64,000 bases of DNA from Paramacrobiotus metropolitanus (taxonomy: Eukaryota; Tardigrada; Eutardigrada; Parachela; Macrobiotidae). Positions 54,085 to 64,000 of this stretch are shown here, one piece after another. The translations under genes were made by a program, and so were the position numbers. The notes below the pieces were generated by a model. It worked only from the letters and a program-made list of their open reading frames with translations, was not told where the DNA came from and searched no databases. The stretch lies in NCBI RefSeq assembly GCF_019649055.1, contig NW_026570229.1, positions 124,001-188,000 of the forward strand, read 5' to 3'. Position 1 is the stretch's first letter. Every line of letters starts with the position of its first letter.

Positions 54085-54596
54085 GAACAAGTAGCCCTAA
54101 TCTCTGCTTGTAGCTAATTTGAAGGCTTCCATAAAACGAGCCGCTACAAGCATGCATTTTACGGGCCAGAACTTCGATCTGCATCATGTCTCGTGGTTGT
54201 TTCCACAATACGAGATGTGCAGTGAGAGATATTGTTCTCATCATGGGATTTTGACGAAAACATTCTGCACAGTAAGTATAACAGATCGATTTAAGTGGTG
54301 CTCACCACGAGTGAATAGTGTCACAATCACAATATCTTTGTTGATGTTTTCCAACTGATCGGAGATCGGATGGCGATGCGGATGTTGTTTACAGACAAGG
54401 ATTGTGTCACCGGGGTTCTCACGCGGAAGGGTGTCTAATTGATCAAAGTGTTTCTTATTACCGCTGTATGTTTTTGTTGTGTTTAATCAGTTCTCATTAC
54501 ACACAGCCTCCGCAACACCGCTGTACGTTCACACCAGCTGACATAAATTATCAGTAGAAAAAGGATACAGAACCGCAAACACTGTTACAAACAAAG
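54085..54596. other. Stretch without a supported gene
   Basis: Short frames only. Confidence 0.35.
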
Positions 54597-55230
54597 TCAA
54601 AATCCCATCAATTGCAATCGATGGCGAAGCCGCAGGTAACTATCCAGCCTGCCCTTCGACAGCCAGCGCCGAGCGAACTCGATGTCCGTACTTCGTATAA
54701 AGCATCGGATCAGTATCTCGTTCAACGCAACGTCCCAAGCTGCGCATTTTATGGACGACCACATTCCAAGCCCTATTCCTAGTATGCTTGGCCTCCTTGT
54801 CCCGCTTTGCACGATTCCACAGGTCATGAACCTCCCTGATGTTCTAGTTAGCCTTCAGCCCCTGCTTAACCTGCCCCTATAGGTTGGACAGCTTGCAAGT
54901 GCCTTCCTGGACATGTCGCTTTTCGTACTATTTGATGTCTCCAATGAACACGTCCATTTCTTTCTGGCAGCGACGCTCCCTGGCAACTCCCCTGCTATTG
55001 TAGGCCTCCAGGCAGGCAGTCAGGATGCCGACAGCATACTAGTTTTGATGGAGGTAATCATCCGAACCCCACCCTGACGTTTTCCGAATATACACAATAT
55101 AACAGCACAAAATTTGTATCTGAAATGACCAACCGGATAACCATCCGACAGCCACACGCGCTAGCAGCATGGCTTCTACAGCCCTCGTCATGGCGTCTGC
55201 CAGTGCAGTGTAGAAGGCGCGGTACATGGC
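54597..55230 (-). pseudogene. Decayed helical, basic protein
   Basis: One minus-strand frame reads EAYNSRGVARERRCQKEMDV, then GTCKLSNL, REVHDLWNRAKRDKEAKHTR, and YTKYGHRVRSALAVEGQAG, broken by at least three stops. Upstream (55227-55150) ADAMTRAVEAMLLARVAVG fits the same helical style. It resembles in composition, but not clearly in sequence, the coiled-coil ORF at 20077. No function assigned. Confidence 0.35.
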
Positions 55231-56663
55231 CGGACACTACACCCATTGCATTCCATCTGGCCGCGAGGTCACGTCATCCACGAGGACACGGGCAATGCGC
55301 TAAATTGTTCGGCTGGTAGGGATGTTCTGGTAGAAGAATCAATCCAGCTTGCTGCTAACTTTCCGGACAGCATACGCTGTTCGCGGAGAAAACCTAAGAA
55401 GGGAAAAAAGGAAAATATTTTTATTACCACCAGCGTGAGTTTCCGTTGATGCGAATACTTGAGCCGTTAATTTTGAGCCGTTATTTGAGCCGAGGAATTT
55501 TGACTGTATTCCCTAAGGCGGAAGACCACACTTTCCTGAACACTAATTCGCCCGAAACCTAATATGAATTTTCAACAGCATTTGTACGGCCGTGCATGGT
55601 GAAGTTACTTACGAATTTTTTGCATCAAAGAGTACGACTCAAGAAAAACGTTTAACTTGCTAGTTGCAACATGCGAGAAGTTATCGGACAACTACGATAC
55701 ACATGTTGTCGACATTGAGGTTGACCTTCCCAAGTTAATACTAGAATTACTGCTGTTTAATAGATTGGTGTCAAAAGCTGTTCAATACATTTGTGAAACA
55801 CAATCTCGTCTTTCCGTTCAGAAGTCGAAAACTTGGCGAGTTCACTGCACAGCATTCTTCTGAGTGAATTTACCAGAGGAACGAGGTAGGAAACTCCTAG
55901 GACGCAAGTATTGATGTCACCTTTTCGCATCTGCCGCTTGGCCTAGCTGTCCAACAATTGGGTAATAACGAGCGCACACGTTGGCAAAAAGGGGCTAAAA
56001 ATTTAGAGCAAGGATCTGCTGCCGGAAGTGTGAGAAAGAGTTTTATTGGTCACACATCGACGCTGTCATTTATCATGCAGGGCGCCAATGTCAAGATGTC
56101 AAGGCATATCCCCTTCTCCTTTCAGCAGAAAACTTGGAAACAGGACAGCACGCCGTCAAAGGACATCCGAACAACGGTTTTCTGGCAGAAGTGACATTGA
56201 ATTTCTGATTCACGGTTGCCCAACTTCCTGAATCTTCTGGCTGGCGTCTATTCCGTGAATTTACTGAGGTTACAAGCTGGAAAAAGTCTGGAGTTTTACG
56301 TTCTTAATTTATGGACATCAGCAGCTTTACGGACGTCAAGACTGAAAGCTTACGCCAAATCTTTATGAAACATCATTTCCAAACACATCTCGTCGACCTC
56401 GCATATATCATGCTCCTGTGAGTCCGCATCCCCGCAACCTATCCAGCTGCATTTGCAACAATTTATAAGTTGAAAATCTGATATAATTTAAGCGCTATAT
56501 AAGCGAACATAGCATTCTCCACCCTAGCAAAAGTACCCGGTGCACCTTGGTGACCGAGGGGTAATCTTTTGAATTGAAACACTCCGCCATCGAGGCTTGG
56601 TACTCTAAATACTGTCTTGGGTCTATCTCGCGGGTGAACAAAAATATTCTAGTACCCTGCCGA
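55231..56663. other. Stretch without a supported gene
   Basis: A 68-codon plus frame (55657-55863) is open but unrecognised. Nothing else. Confidence 0.35.
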
Positions 56664-56894
56664 TCAGTCTGGCCCTGTATAGAGTGTACTTTCGCTTAAA
56701 TAATCCAATAAAAATTGGATATTGGGGACTGGATGTTTACAGGGTTTAATTTTAGTGTTCAGCGGTTTATAACTTATAGCTAGTCTCCATGACGGTGTCT
56801 GGCCCGCCAGGGTTTCTTTGGCAACACGAACAATACTAGACGACCATTTAGAATCGCTCGGCTCGACGACACCTTTCTGAAGCATGTCCTTCAC
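56664..56894 (-). pseudogene. Ty3/gypsy RT fingers fragment
   Basis: Reads MKDMLQKGVVEPSDSKWSSS, then SWRLAISYKPLNTKI, PVPNIQFLLDYL and YTGPD, the RT domain start of Ty3/gypsy elements up to the first catalytic Asp region. Nothing of the palm follows on this strand before 56664. Confidence 0.7.
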
Positions 56895-57689
56895 TTGAAT
56901 TGCAATTTCTTTCAGTTCTCACTGACTGTACCCTCTAACCAGGCAACAAATAGGAGCATGATCGCCTGTATCGATTTCATGAAAAATATTCAAATTGCAT
57001 GATCCTTATGTATCGGTAAAACACTAGGAACTAAAACACCAGTTAAGGACAATCTATGGGCAGCAACTTCCGGTTAAGCTACTCCCGGCCATACAACGTA
57101 CGTATGCTGATCGGATAATTAGTTGACCGAGACAAACCATTGTTCCAAATTCACGAGATATATCCTGGATTAGTCAAAACCGGTGGTACCATTTATGTCC
57201 GCGATACACTTTGTCAAGCTGATTTGTATCTTAACCTAACCATCGTCTCCGATTGCCCAATAGAGAATACCACAAATTATCCTCTATTTGAATATGATGC
57301 CGGCTTTCGAACGGGACTCACTAAAACACCTTCACGGACAGATATAAAAAGTCACAGAAGAAATCCGACGAGTGGCATGAATGGAATCACGACATTTTAA
57401 GAACGTAATTTTGTGAAGTATCACATACCAGGATGACCGCTGCACGGTTCATAACATTATAATAACGTAAAGTATGAGATATTGCAATGCGCCTCTCACC
57501 GCAGACAAGCATGTGAATATTTTAGCCTCGAGCCTTTTACCGTGTGCTGACCCGGATGTTTGGGTACTTTAGCCTAAAGCACTTTTGAGCGCTATGTGCT
57601 GCCACGGCACGCGCTATAGAAAGCTCTACAATTGACTGCTATAAGCCAGCTATTTTACGAATTAAAGCATCATTTCCCACAATTTCAAC
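56895..57689. other. Stretch without a supported gene
   Basis: A plus-strand frame 57140-57400 (KTGGTIYVRDTLCQADLYLN) is open but matches nothing I know; it may be retroelement debris. Confidence 0.3.
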
Positions 57690-57893
57690 TACGAATTGGG
57701 CTCCTACAGCGCGAACAATGTGCGGTGCTCCGGAAGTGCTATCAAAATAGAGCAATCGAACCAATCGCCACTTATAAAGGGTTGTACGGCTCTCATTGTA
57801 CAATTTTACCGCGCCGATAAAGACAGCTGCCTAGCTAGTGCCTTGTCCAGGTATCCAACTAAATACAAAAACGTAATCACCCATCACTCCTAA
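57690..57893 (+). pseudogene. Retrotransposon RNase H end
   Basis: FYRADKDSCLASALSRYPTK near 57800-57860 matches the end of Ty3/gypsy RNase H (N-x-x-A-D-A-L-S-R). A decayed copy of the same end recurs at 59753. Confidence 0.5.
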
Positions 57894-58335
57894 CTCAATC
57901 ACTGCATACATTACAAACGGCGATATTCTTTACGGTGGGTTATCCGGGGCAGCCGTAAAATTTGTTAATGTTGGTCCTGCTTTAAAATCGTTATCCTCAT
58001 AAAAGCCGCAGGTGCACTTGTTAAGCCAAAAGGCATAACTTCTTAGCGAAAATGGTTCGCCAGACTCACGAATGCTTCTTTAGTATTTTTCTCAACACAT
58101 TGTCAAGCCAATAAGACAAGAACAAGAGTTCATCAGCTGAAGAACGCAAGAGCCTCGGTCTGGCTAGCGTTTGGACTAAGCTTATAAAACTCTTTCTCCA
58201 AAAACTATATATCTTTAACCAAACTAAAGTCTCCTTTTTGATCCAGACGCGGAAGTCCAACCGCTTTGAAACGTTAAACAGTTTGGTGGCCACAAAGTTT
58301 AATGTATCGCGCAGGTTATTCCCAGCAGAAGGTAT
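57818..58335. repeat. Chimeric retroelement unit, copy 1
   Basis: Starts with the plus-strand RNase H end and continues with a minus-strand RT piece: EVMPFGLTSAPAAF, in broken frame, near 58020-57970, and PRLDQ near 58250. Its diverged duplicate is at 59753-60176. The two parts lie on opposite strands, so the unit itself is a rearranged product. Confidence 0.6.
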
Positions 58336-59752
58336 TTGATGTGAAGGAATTGACATCTCCGGCGGATGACTTTTTTACCAATCACAAATTTTTAGCAAAT
58401 AAGCCAACATATGACTCCCATGTGAAGGTATATTTTGTTGGCCTTTGCTGTTTTAAAATACATGAGGGCGCATTGATTTTCAACACCGAGGGACTGCAGA
58501 TTTTCAAAAGCTCGAACCAGTCTGTCTGGCCATTGCTCGCGAATTTGTGTTAACTGCCGGCGCTATAAGTGATTTGATATATTTGCAGTCAATCCAACGA
58601 ACTCTGCTCTCCTGACAGGTTTCCGCGAAAGCGCCGGATAGGATTCCAAGAGCAGTGTTCTAGATCCTCCACTGCATAACTTACGCCGTAGAGAATGGCG
58701 GCGATCATGATACTGAATGATGTCAGGATGTTGACGATGAATAAACCACCCATTACAATCCCGAAACACTTCAAAAACGCCGCGAAAATCAACGCCTGAT
58801 GATTGAACAGTCCTAGCATGTTTTAAAAAGGTATTGCATGAAATTTCTGGCAAAACCAGCTTCTTAAATTATTATCCGGTGAAATATTTTCAAGTAAAGA
58901 ACTATAATGCAGCAAAACCCTCTCAATTCATTTGCCTTCCAAGTGGCAATTTCGTTTAAACCAAGCGACAGTCGATTCATATATGCAGCAGGAAGTGATT
59001 TTCCTCAATTCAATAGCGTTTTTTAAGAGAACAAATCAGAGGCAAAATACGAAAATTTCAACCATAGACATTTTATAAACCAGTTTTGTCGTCAGAGATA
59101 GGCATGCCTTTGGATGACACCACATCGTCAGCAGCTTCCTCACCAAGCACAATAGAATACCGTGCATTTATCCACTAAGGCTGCGTTAATCATATTCATG
59201 CCAAGCATTCCACAAATCGAGGATACTGTTACAAACCAAAATCGCCTACGCCCAAATTCTTACGGCTTGCCTAGCACTATGGACGCTTTTCTCCGAAAAA
59301 TTGCCGCGCGTTTGCGTGCAGAGCTAGGGAGTAGTTCGGATTAGTGGACGTATTTCAGTTCATTTAGCAGTGATGCTGTATGCAGTAACTTTGGGGGAAA
59401 ATCGTGGTTGACGAATCGAATGTTATGACCAAGAAATCCTACTGGGCAGTAGGGCCGCAAATGGTGCGTCGACATCTTATTTTATCAGAAAGCGTGTTTT
59501 TTCTTCGACGATTCGATTATTTTTATTGATACCGGCCCACATTGCCATATGTCAGGGACGAAAGCATTTTTCAAATCGCGCGCCATTTAGATCTGCCTGC
59601 AGCTAATCTTGTTGTACGATTTATTCATATTTTTTGAAAATATGTCAGTGAATTAACGTCCTGTTTATAACAAAATATGTATTATTGTATTCTTTATTTA
59701 TTAAACTGATTACAATCGAACTGCATTGAGAATAGCAAAAAATAGCGCCGGT
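58336..59752. other. Stretch without a supported gene
   Basis: It separates the two copies of the chimeric unit. Frames such as plus 58302-58553 are open but unrecognised. Confidence 0.35.
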
Positions 59753-60176
59753 AAAGACAGCTGCCTAGCTGATGCCATATCCAGATACTAAATCGAATCC
59801 GAAAACGTAATCATGCATCACTCTTAACTTAATCACTGCATACATTACAAACGGCGATATTTCTTACAGTGGGGTTATTCGAGGCAGCCGTTACGTTAAT
59901 GTTCGTCCTGCTTTAAACCATTATCCTCTAAAGTCGCAGGTACACTTGTCAATCCTAAAGGCATAACCTCTTAGCGAAACCAGTTCGTGAGAGTCGGAAA
60001 TGCTTTTTCATTTATCTTCCCAACACATTGTCAAGCCAGTAAGGCACGAAGAAGATTCCATCAGCTGAAGAACGCATGAGCCTCGGTCTAGCTCGCATTT
60101 GGAGCTAAGCTTATGGAACAGCTTGGTCGCCACAAAGTTTTGTGTATCGTGCAGTTAATTTTCAGCAGAAGGCCCA
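59753..60176. repeat. Chimeric retroelement unit, copy 2
   Basis: Diverged duplicate of 57818-58335, shorter by roughly 90 bp (the segment around 58190-58280 is missing). It keeps KDSCLADAISRY on the plus strand and the RT P-F-G-L region on the minus strand, with stops. Confidence 0.6.
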
Positions 60177-60658
60177 CATGGAGTTGCAGGGTGGCTCTCG
60201 CCCTGCTGCCGTATACTCTATAGTGAAACGAATGTTACACACACACGCGCGCTGAATTGTAGACTTTTATTAATCGATGGAACATAGGAAACTGAGGAAC
60301 GGATGACTGACGAGCAAGCGGGAAAGCCGCGCTCGTATATATAGTGAGCGATATAAATGGGGGAACAGGGAATGATCCCCAGTTCCTTGAAAAATCAATA
60401 CTCATACACTCACATGACTCATACCACGTACATGTGTGAAAGGTAAAACCCTACATACTACCCTCCTTCTAGACACACACCACCAATTTACGAACGGGTA
60501 AAACCCGACAAAAATGGGACAAAACCCCGCTGTAGGCAAGACATTTACTGACCAAATACATACTGAGGCAAGAACAGGAATAATAACATGCTTTACTATG
60601 GAGTACTTTTTATGGAGCTGGCTCCTCTGGTGGTGGTTGGTGTTCAATGGCTAGTAGC

Positions 60659-60955
60659 CTAGCCTAGTGGTTGGAATGCCATGGCCACGGGCAAATATCC
60701 TGGGGCATTTTGTTCTGCTTCACGTTGGCGATAAACACGCTCGTAAATACGGTTGAGATGGCGGAGATCGATTAATTTAACAAGTTGAGTGACACAGCGA
60801 TCCTCCATGTAGTCAATGTACTCGTTCTGGAGAAAAGGATTGTTGCGTAAATCGCGGCGATTAATGGCCATATACCCGCAACGGTGATCCACAGTACAAC
60901 GGCGTGGTCCATTGATGAAATGTTCCAGTCCTAGGGCGTGTCGGAATAGATGCAT
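60659..60955 (-). CDS. ORF inside the LTR, 98 codons
   Basis: ATG 60955-60953 to the stop at 60659, no breaks. Begins MHLFRHALGLEHFINGPRRC; the middle RCGYMAINRRDLRNNPFLQN is polar. A charged helix with LIDLRHLNRIYERVYRQREA follows. No signal peptide or known domain. It starts about 135 bp after the LTR TATA box, so LTR-driven transcripts would carry it first. Could be an accessory protein of the element or a captured fragment; chance is less likely given the amino-acid balance. Confidence 0.45.
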   Translation of the reverse strand: MHLFRHALGLEHFINGPRRCTVDHRCGYMAINRRDLRNNPFLQNEYIDYMEDRCVTQLVKLIDLRHLNRIYERVYRQREAEQNAPGYLPVAMAFQPLG

Positions 60956-61088
60956 TTGGAGATAATGGTCATTGGATGTGATCCAACTGTAACGTATGTG
61001 TAATGGCTAGTGGCAAGTAAGAAGTGGATGTTAGGATTTTACTTCAGAAATGAACTACGCACACACTGGTACATCTGGCGTTGACCGG

Positions 61089-61096
61089 CTTATATA
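61089..61096 (-). promoter_or_regulatory. TATA box of the LTR
   Basis: TATATAAG on the minus strand, about 200 bp inside the LTR; a start site about 30 bp on would begin the R region ahead of the ORF at 60955. Confidence 0.5.
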
Positions 61097-61295
61097 CATA
61101 GCGGGATTCACTGTCCACAATTATGCTGTCATCATAATTGGATACGGCAGAATACCATTACCAGTGCCTTAGGCAGAGTATTAAAGGAAACAAATACAGT
61201 ACATCAATCGCTCATTAAGACTGACCAGAATCTGATGTTATAAGAAATCATAACGTTACGTAACATCACACTACAGTGACAGACGCGTTACATTA

Positions 61296-61305
61296 CTCCC
61301 CCTTC
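61296..61305 (-). other. Polypurine tract
   Basis: GAAGGGGGAG on the minus strand, 3 bp before the LTR start; the usual plus-strand primer position. Confidence 0.65.
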
Positions 61306-61344
61306 GAACGAAGCCGGCTTGACGGCGCTATAAGGCACTTCTGG

Positions 61345-62342
61345 TCAGGCAAGTTGTTGGTCTGGCATATATTTGGCGATTTCTTGAGTGGCGTACATGG
61401 CACTGTCACAGGGAAATGGGTTAGTAGGGATCCGGTCTGGTTGTACTGGCATGCCTAACTGGTTGGTGGCGCGGTGTCGTCCGGTTTGATGGTTACCACT
61501 TCCGGGTTGGCTGTGTGGTACGCGACCGATCCAGTTGCGTTGCCGGTGGTGCGTTAGGCAGCGTCCAAGTGTAGCGCTGGTGACGTCGTCGGAGGTACTG
61601 GCAGCATCCGTTAAAACAACGTAGGCAAACGGCGACGCAGTTGGTAAACTGGCAAATGATGTACGCAGCGCCGAGGAAGAGCAACACTGAAAACAGGATT
61701 GACCCATACTTAAGAATGTTTGAAAAAATCGTTGGGCGCTTAGCGTCGTCCTGCGCTCTTAAGATATCGATGTAGTGGCCAGTTGATTCAGTTCCTCTTC
61801 GGTTAAAATGCTGGTCATTTCGCCCAGAAGGTTTAACTGCAGGTTCGGGGATGGTTGCATCGTCAGTGTGAGGTACCGGTCTGTGGCTCCCTTCTCGGCA
61901 TCAAACTTGGCTGTCAGTTGAACATGGCTCGCGTGCGAGGTTACAGGAACAGGAGTTCCTTTATTGTTGTAAAAGTCATAAGGTATACCTTCGAAGTTTA
62001 CCATTGAGTTCGTCCAATAGCACGTAGCTTTAGGCCGTAACGTCTTTCCATCGTGCAAAATGGTAAAGTTCTGGTGGACAGACTGATAACCGCACTTCGT
62101 TTGTACAGCTTCAAAGGTCACGTTCTTTCTTTCGCAAAGCGTCAGTATTCCGGTATTACCACGACTGGCGAGGTGTGTGCACTCTGGATATCCGAGTTCT
62201 GCAGCAGCAACCCACGTCAAAAAGTGGAACTCGAACTCGCTAAGTATGCAGAAGAGTTCAGTACCGGTTCCATTCTGGTTTCACTTGTTCTAAAACACTG
62301 CAATCGTACTTTGGTAATCCTAAAGTTCCGAACCAGATCCGA
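61345..62342 (-). pseudogene. Retrotransposon env, C-terminal half, frameshifted
   Basis: The ectodomain end runs from 62220: LGYPECTHLASRG, TLCERKNVTFEAVQTKCGYQ with a likely N-glycosylation site, and CYWTNSM. Further strands end near 61760 with LTEEELNQLATTSI. After a shift, a membrane span (ILKYGSILFSVLLFLGAAYI) is followed by a Cys-rich tail (FTNCVAVCLRCFNGCCQYL) and a Pro/Arg/Gln-rich cytoplasmic end to about 61345. The polypurine tract and LTR follow directly. Upstream frames (62342-62220) are broken. It belongs to a different insertion from the env start at 10777-11390. Confidence 0.65.
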
Positions 62343-62770
62343 GTTCTAACCGGAAGTTTGTGTTAAAGCGAAATTTATATGTTGCGTCTGCATTATAATC
62401 AAATGATCTGGACAATAAAATTTGTGATAGCACGGGCTTCCTGAGAAAGAGGCATTCTGCAGCAGCGTTGTTTTTATATCTGAAACGTTCGCAACAAAAA
62501 GCTAGCAACAAAAGAAAGTCGGTCATAACTTGGTATTACAGCGGTAATTTGCAAATCATGTTGCACAGAAAGCATTGAAAAGCAAAAGAGGTGCAGATAC
62601 GCTTTTTAAAATGATATTTGCACATATCAAACCACAAAAAAAGGTAAGTTTTTTGATAACTAAAAAGCAAAACCAAAGCTACATTATCTTTTCCCAGCTA
62701 GGTAAGATCAAAACAAACTCTTGTCTAGGAACGGTATTCCCTCAAAAATATCGCCGAAATCTTGTTCTGT
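62343..62770. other. Stretch without a supported gene
   Basis: The rest of pol/env expected upstream of the env fragment on the minus strand is missing; the element is truncated here. Confidence 0.35.
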
Positions 62771-63287
62771 CTATCGACGCCCGTTCATTCTCCAGTTGAG
62801 CACGATCACTTTCCCCCCTTGTAGACGCTCGACCACGAACCGTTGCTTGTTCTTCGGGGCGGGAAACGGAAGAGGCAGGATAATGCGATTGAATGGTACA
62901 TACGGAGTACGGCCAAGATTTGCTGCTTGATGCGTGGCCAAAGGGCAACGTCGTCGCGGACAGATAATTTCATGGGCAACCGATAGGCGACGTGTTCCAG
63001 TCAAAGGAGCAAAACACTTGACGCAAATATCGTAACGCGCATTCTGCAAATTCAAAAGACGCCTGTTGAGTAAATAATTCACTGCATTACGCCACAGTTA
63101 GTGCATCAACTTCCCGGATGATTTTTGCGCATATGTTCTGCAATGTCGGTATACACGGGCTTCGCCTCACAAAATGTGCATTCCAGCCAATATGTAACGT
63201 TTCCGCTCTGTTGCTGTTCTTCTCTGAAATGATAACACCGTCACTCACTATTTTTCGTTTTTCTAATGCAAGATTTTCATCTAGCAA
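62771..63287 (-). pseudogene. Unrecognised zinc-ribbon-like ORF, one frameshift
   Basis: The first frame (63287-63087) reads LDENLALEKRKIVSDGVIIS, then HFVRRSPCIPTLQNICAKII. A shift near 63085 gives NYLLNRRLLNLQNARYDICV and KCFAPLTG, later HEIICPRRRCPLATH. Pairs C-x2-C and C-x4-C spaced by about 22 residues suggest a zinc ribbon. The end reads RFVVERLQGGKVIVLNWRMN. No family recognised. Confidence 0.35.
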
Positions 63288-64000
63288 ATTAGGCTACATT
63301 TTGTCGCGAAGCTTAGACCGCTTAACATATTCTTACAAAACTTTCATTACGTCACTGGTTTCATTTAAAATACATTGCGCAATTACTTGCCGTTAACATA
63401 ACAGTAGACCAACGATAAAGTGGCGAGCAGCACCGGGTCGCCAATGTAAAACAGCCCACGCTGTCAACGACTGCTAACCATGCGAGAAGCAATCAGGAAC
63501 AGAGAGATATCTGATGACCAACGTACTGCGTAAAGCAAACCAAAGTCTTCCATTACACATTGGCAACCCTGTTGGGAAGGTATAGGCATATCTTTTTTCG
63601 TTAATGGTTGAACTGGGCACGGCCGCACAACTTTTGCTGAATTTTTTTAAGGGCGCAGCGGGCGACACAGGTTACGGAATACTCATCGCGCACTGCATCA
63701 TTGCCTACACTGTATTATTTCGTTTCGGTTTCCCCTTCGTGGGCACCAATATCTACCGTATCACGTATTCCCCAGGCCGACAGTTGCCAAGTACTGTGAA
63801 TTCTGCAGTGGATATAAATTTCCTGCCGGAATGCAGGCTACTGGACAGACCTCTACATTGCCGCTAACCGCGTAGTGACGCTGCGTTCTCACCATAACTA
63901 CCGTAGGTTCTCACGTAAACGCTTCAAAGTGACGGTGTTGATTATTTTGTGGATAGCCTGTCTCTAGTCCACGCTAGGTTTATTTGATCTGGAGATGACT
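63288..64000. other. Stretch without a supported gene
   Basis: One plus frame (63604-63867) begins MVELGTAAQLLLNFFKGAAG and is open, but nothing supports it as a gene. Confidence 0.3.

Larger units (their letters stand above)
60233..61292 (-). repeat. Long terminal repeat (3-prime LTR), 1,060 bp
   Basis: On the minus strand it starts TGTAACGCG right after a polypurine tract and ends ...GTGTGTAACA. The ends TGTAAC/GTTACA form the usual short inverted repeat. A TATA box (61096-61089) and a 98-codon ORF lie inside. A second LTR copy is not in the window, so target duplications cannot be checked. Confidence 0.7.

Noticed and set aside
1-64000. tRNA or rRNA genes
   Set aside because: No stretch with a T-loop GGTTCGANNCC block and matching stems was found by eye; primer-binding sites only mimic tRNA ends. 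A tRNAscan run would settle this.

Overview
This window is animal (invertebrate-type) nuclear DNA, read here as an accessory, transposon-packed region. Reasons: GT-AG introns of 56-149 nt inside coding frames, an AATAAA polyadenylation signal, TATA-type promoters, no bacterial operon signals, and two classes of metazoan transposon: Polinton/Maverick elements and env-bearing Ty3/gypsy retrotransposons. The species cannot be named from the sequence. Many conserved proteins change frame every 50-300 bp. That means decay, an indel-rich assembly, or both, so most element genes are called pseudogenes.

Layout. 0-9.5 kb (minus strand): Polinton with a minor-capsid-like gene, a chromodomain integrase, a Cys/His ORF, a protein-primed DNA polymerase B with at least three short introns, and two unrecognised genes. 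10.0-10.6 kb: a three-exon gene for a small Cys-rich membrane protein. 10.8-17.3 kb (minus): Ty3/gypsy element (gag, protease, RT with a deleted palm, RNase H, integrase, env start, primer-binding site). 18.4-21 kb: chromodomain fragment, coiled-coil ORF and gag zinc-knuckle fragment. 24.5-25.2 kb: gag/RT scraps. 25.65-26.61 kb: DNA transposon with 30-bp terminal inverted repeats and TA flanks. 27-32.6 kb (plus): second Polinton remnant (polymerase N-terminus, unknown ORF, capsid-type C-terminus, zinc-knuckle protein). 33.4-36.7 kb (minus): gag remnants and a two-exon stand-alone GIY-YIG nuclease of LEM-3/ANKLE1 type. 38-43 kb: second primer-binding-site signature and several unrecognised ORFs.

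43.37-53.31 kb is the most unusual part. Two 218-bp direct repeats, 98-99% identical and rich in hairpins with a TATA box, bracket about 9.9 kb. Inside lie about 4 kb of AT-rich DNA without genes, then a 2.5-kb array of imperfect dyads (AAAAGATCGC, short spacer, GCGAC) mixed with ATGGCTCACGCCAT-type palindromes. After the array come three tandem paralogous genes for small proteins with a C-x-C-G ... H-A-F-[LV]-x-H signature. One has an NLS-like basic stretch and another an acidic tail. No known family fits. A plausible reading is a selfish or regulatory module whose zinc-binding proteins recognise the array.

53.4-60.2 kb: an unrecognised ORF downstream of the repeat-B promoter, a decayed helical ORF, and scattered Ty3/gypsy RT and RNase H pieces, including a diverged duplication. 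60.23-62.34 kb (minus): a complete 1,060-bp LTR with a TATA box and its own 98-codon ORF, preceded by a polypurine tract and the C-terminal half of an env gene. The remainder holds one unrecognised zinc-ribbon-like ORF.
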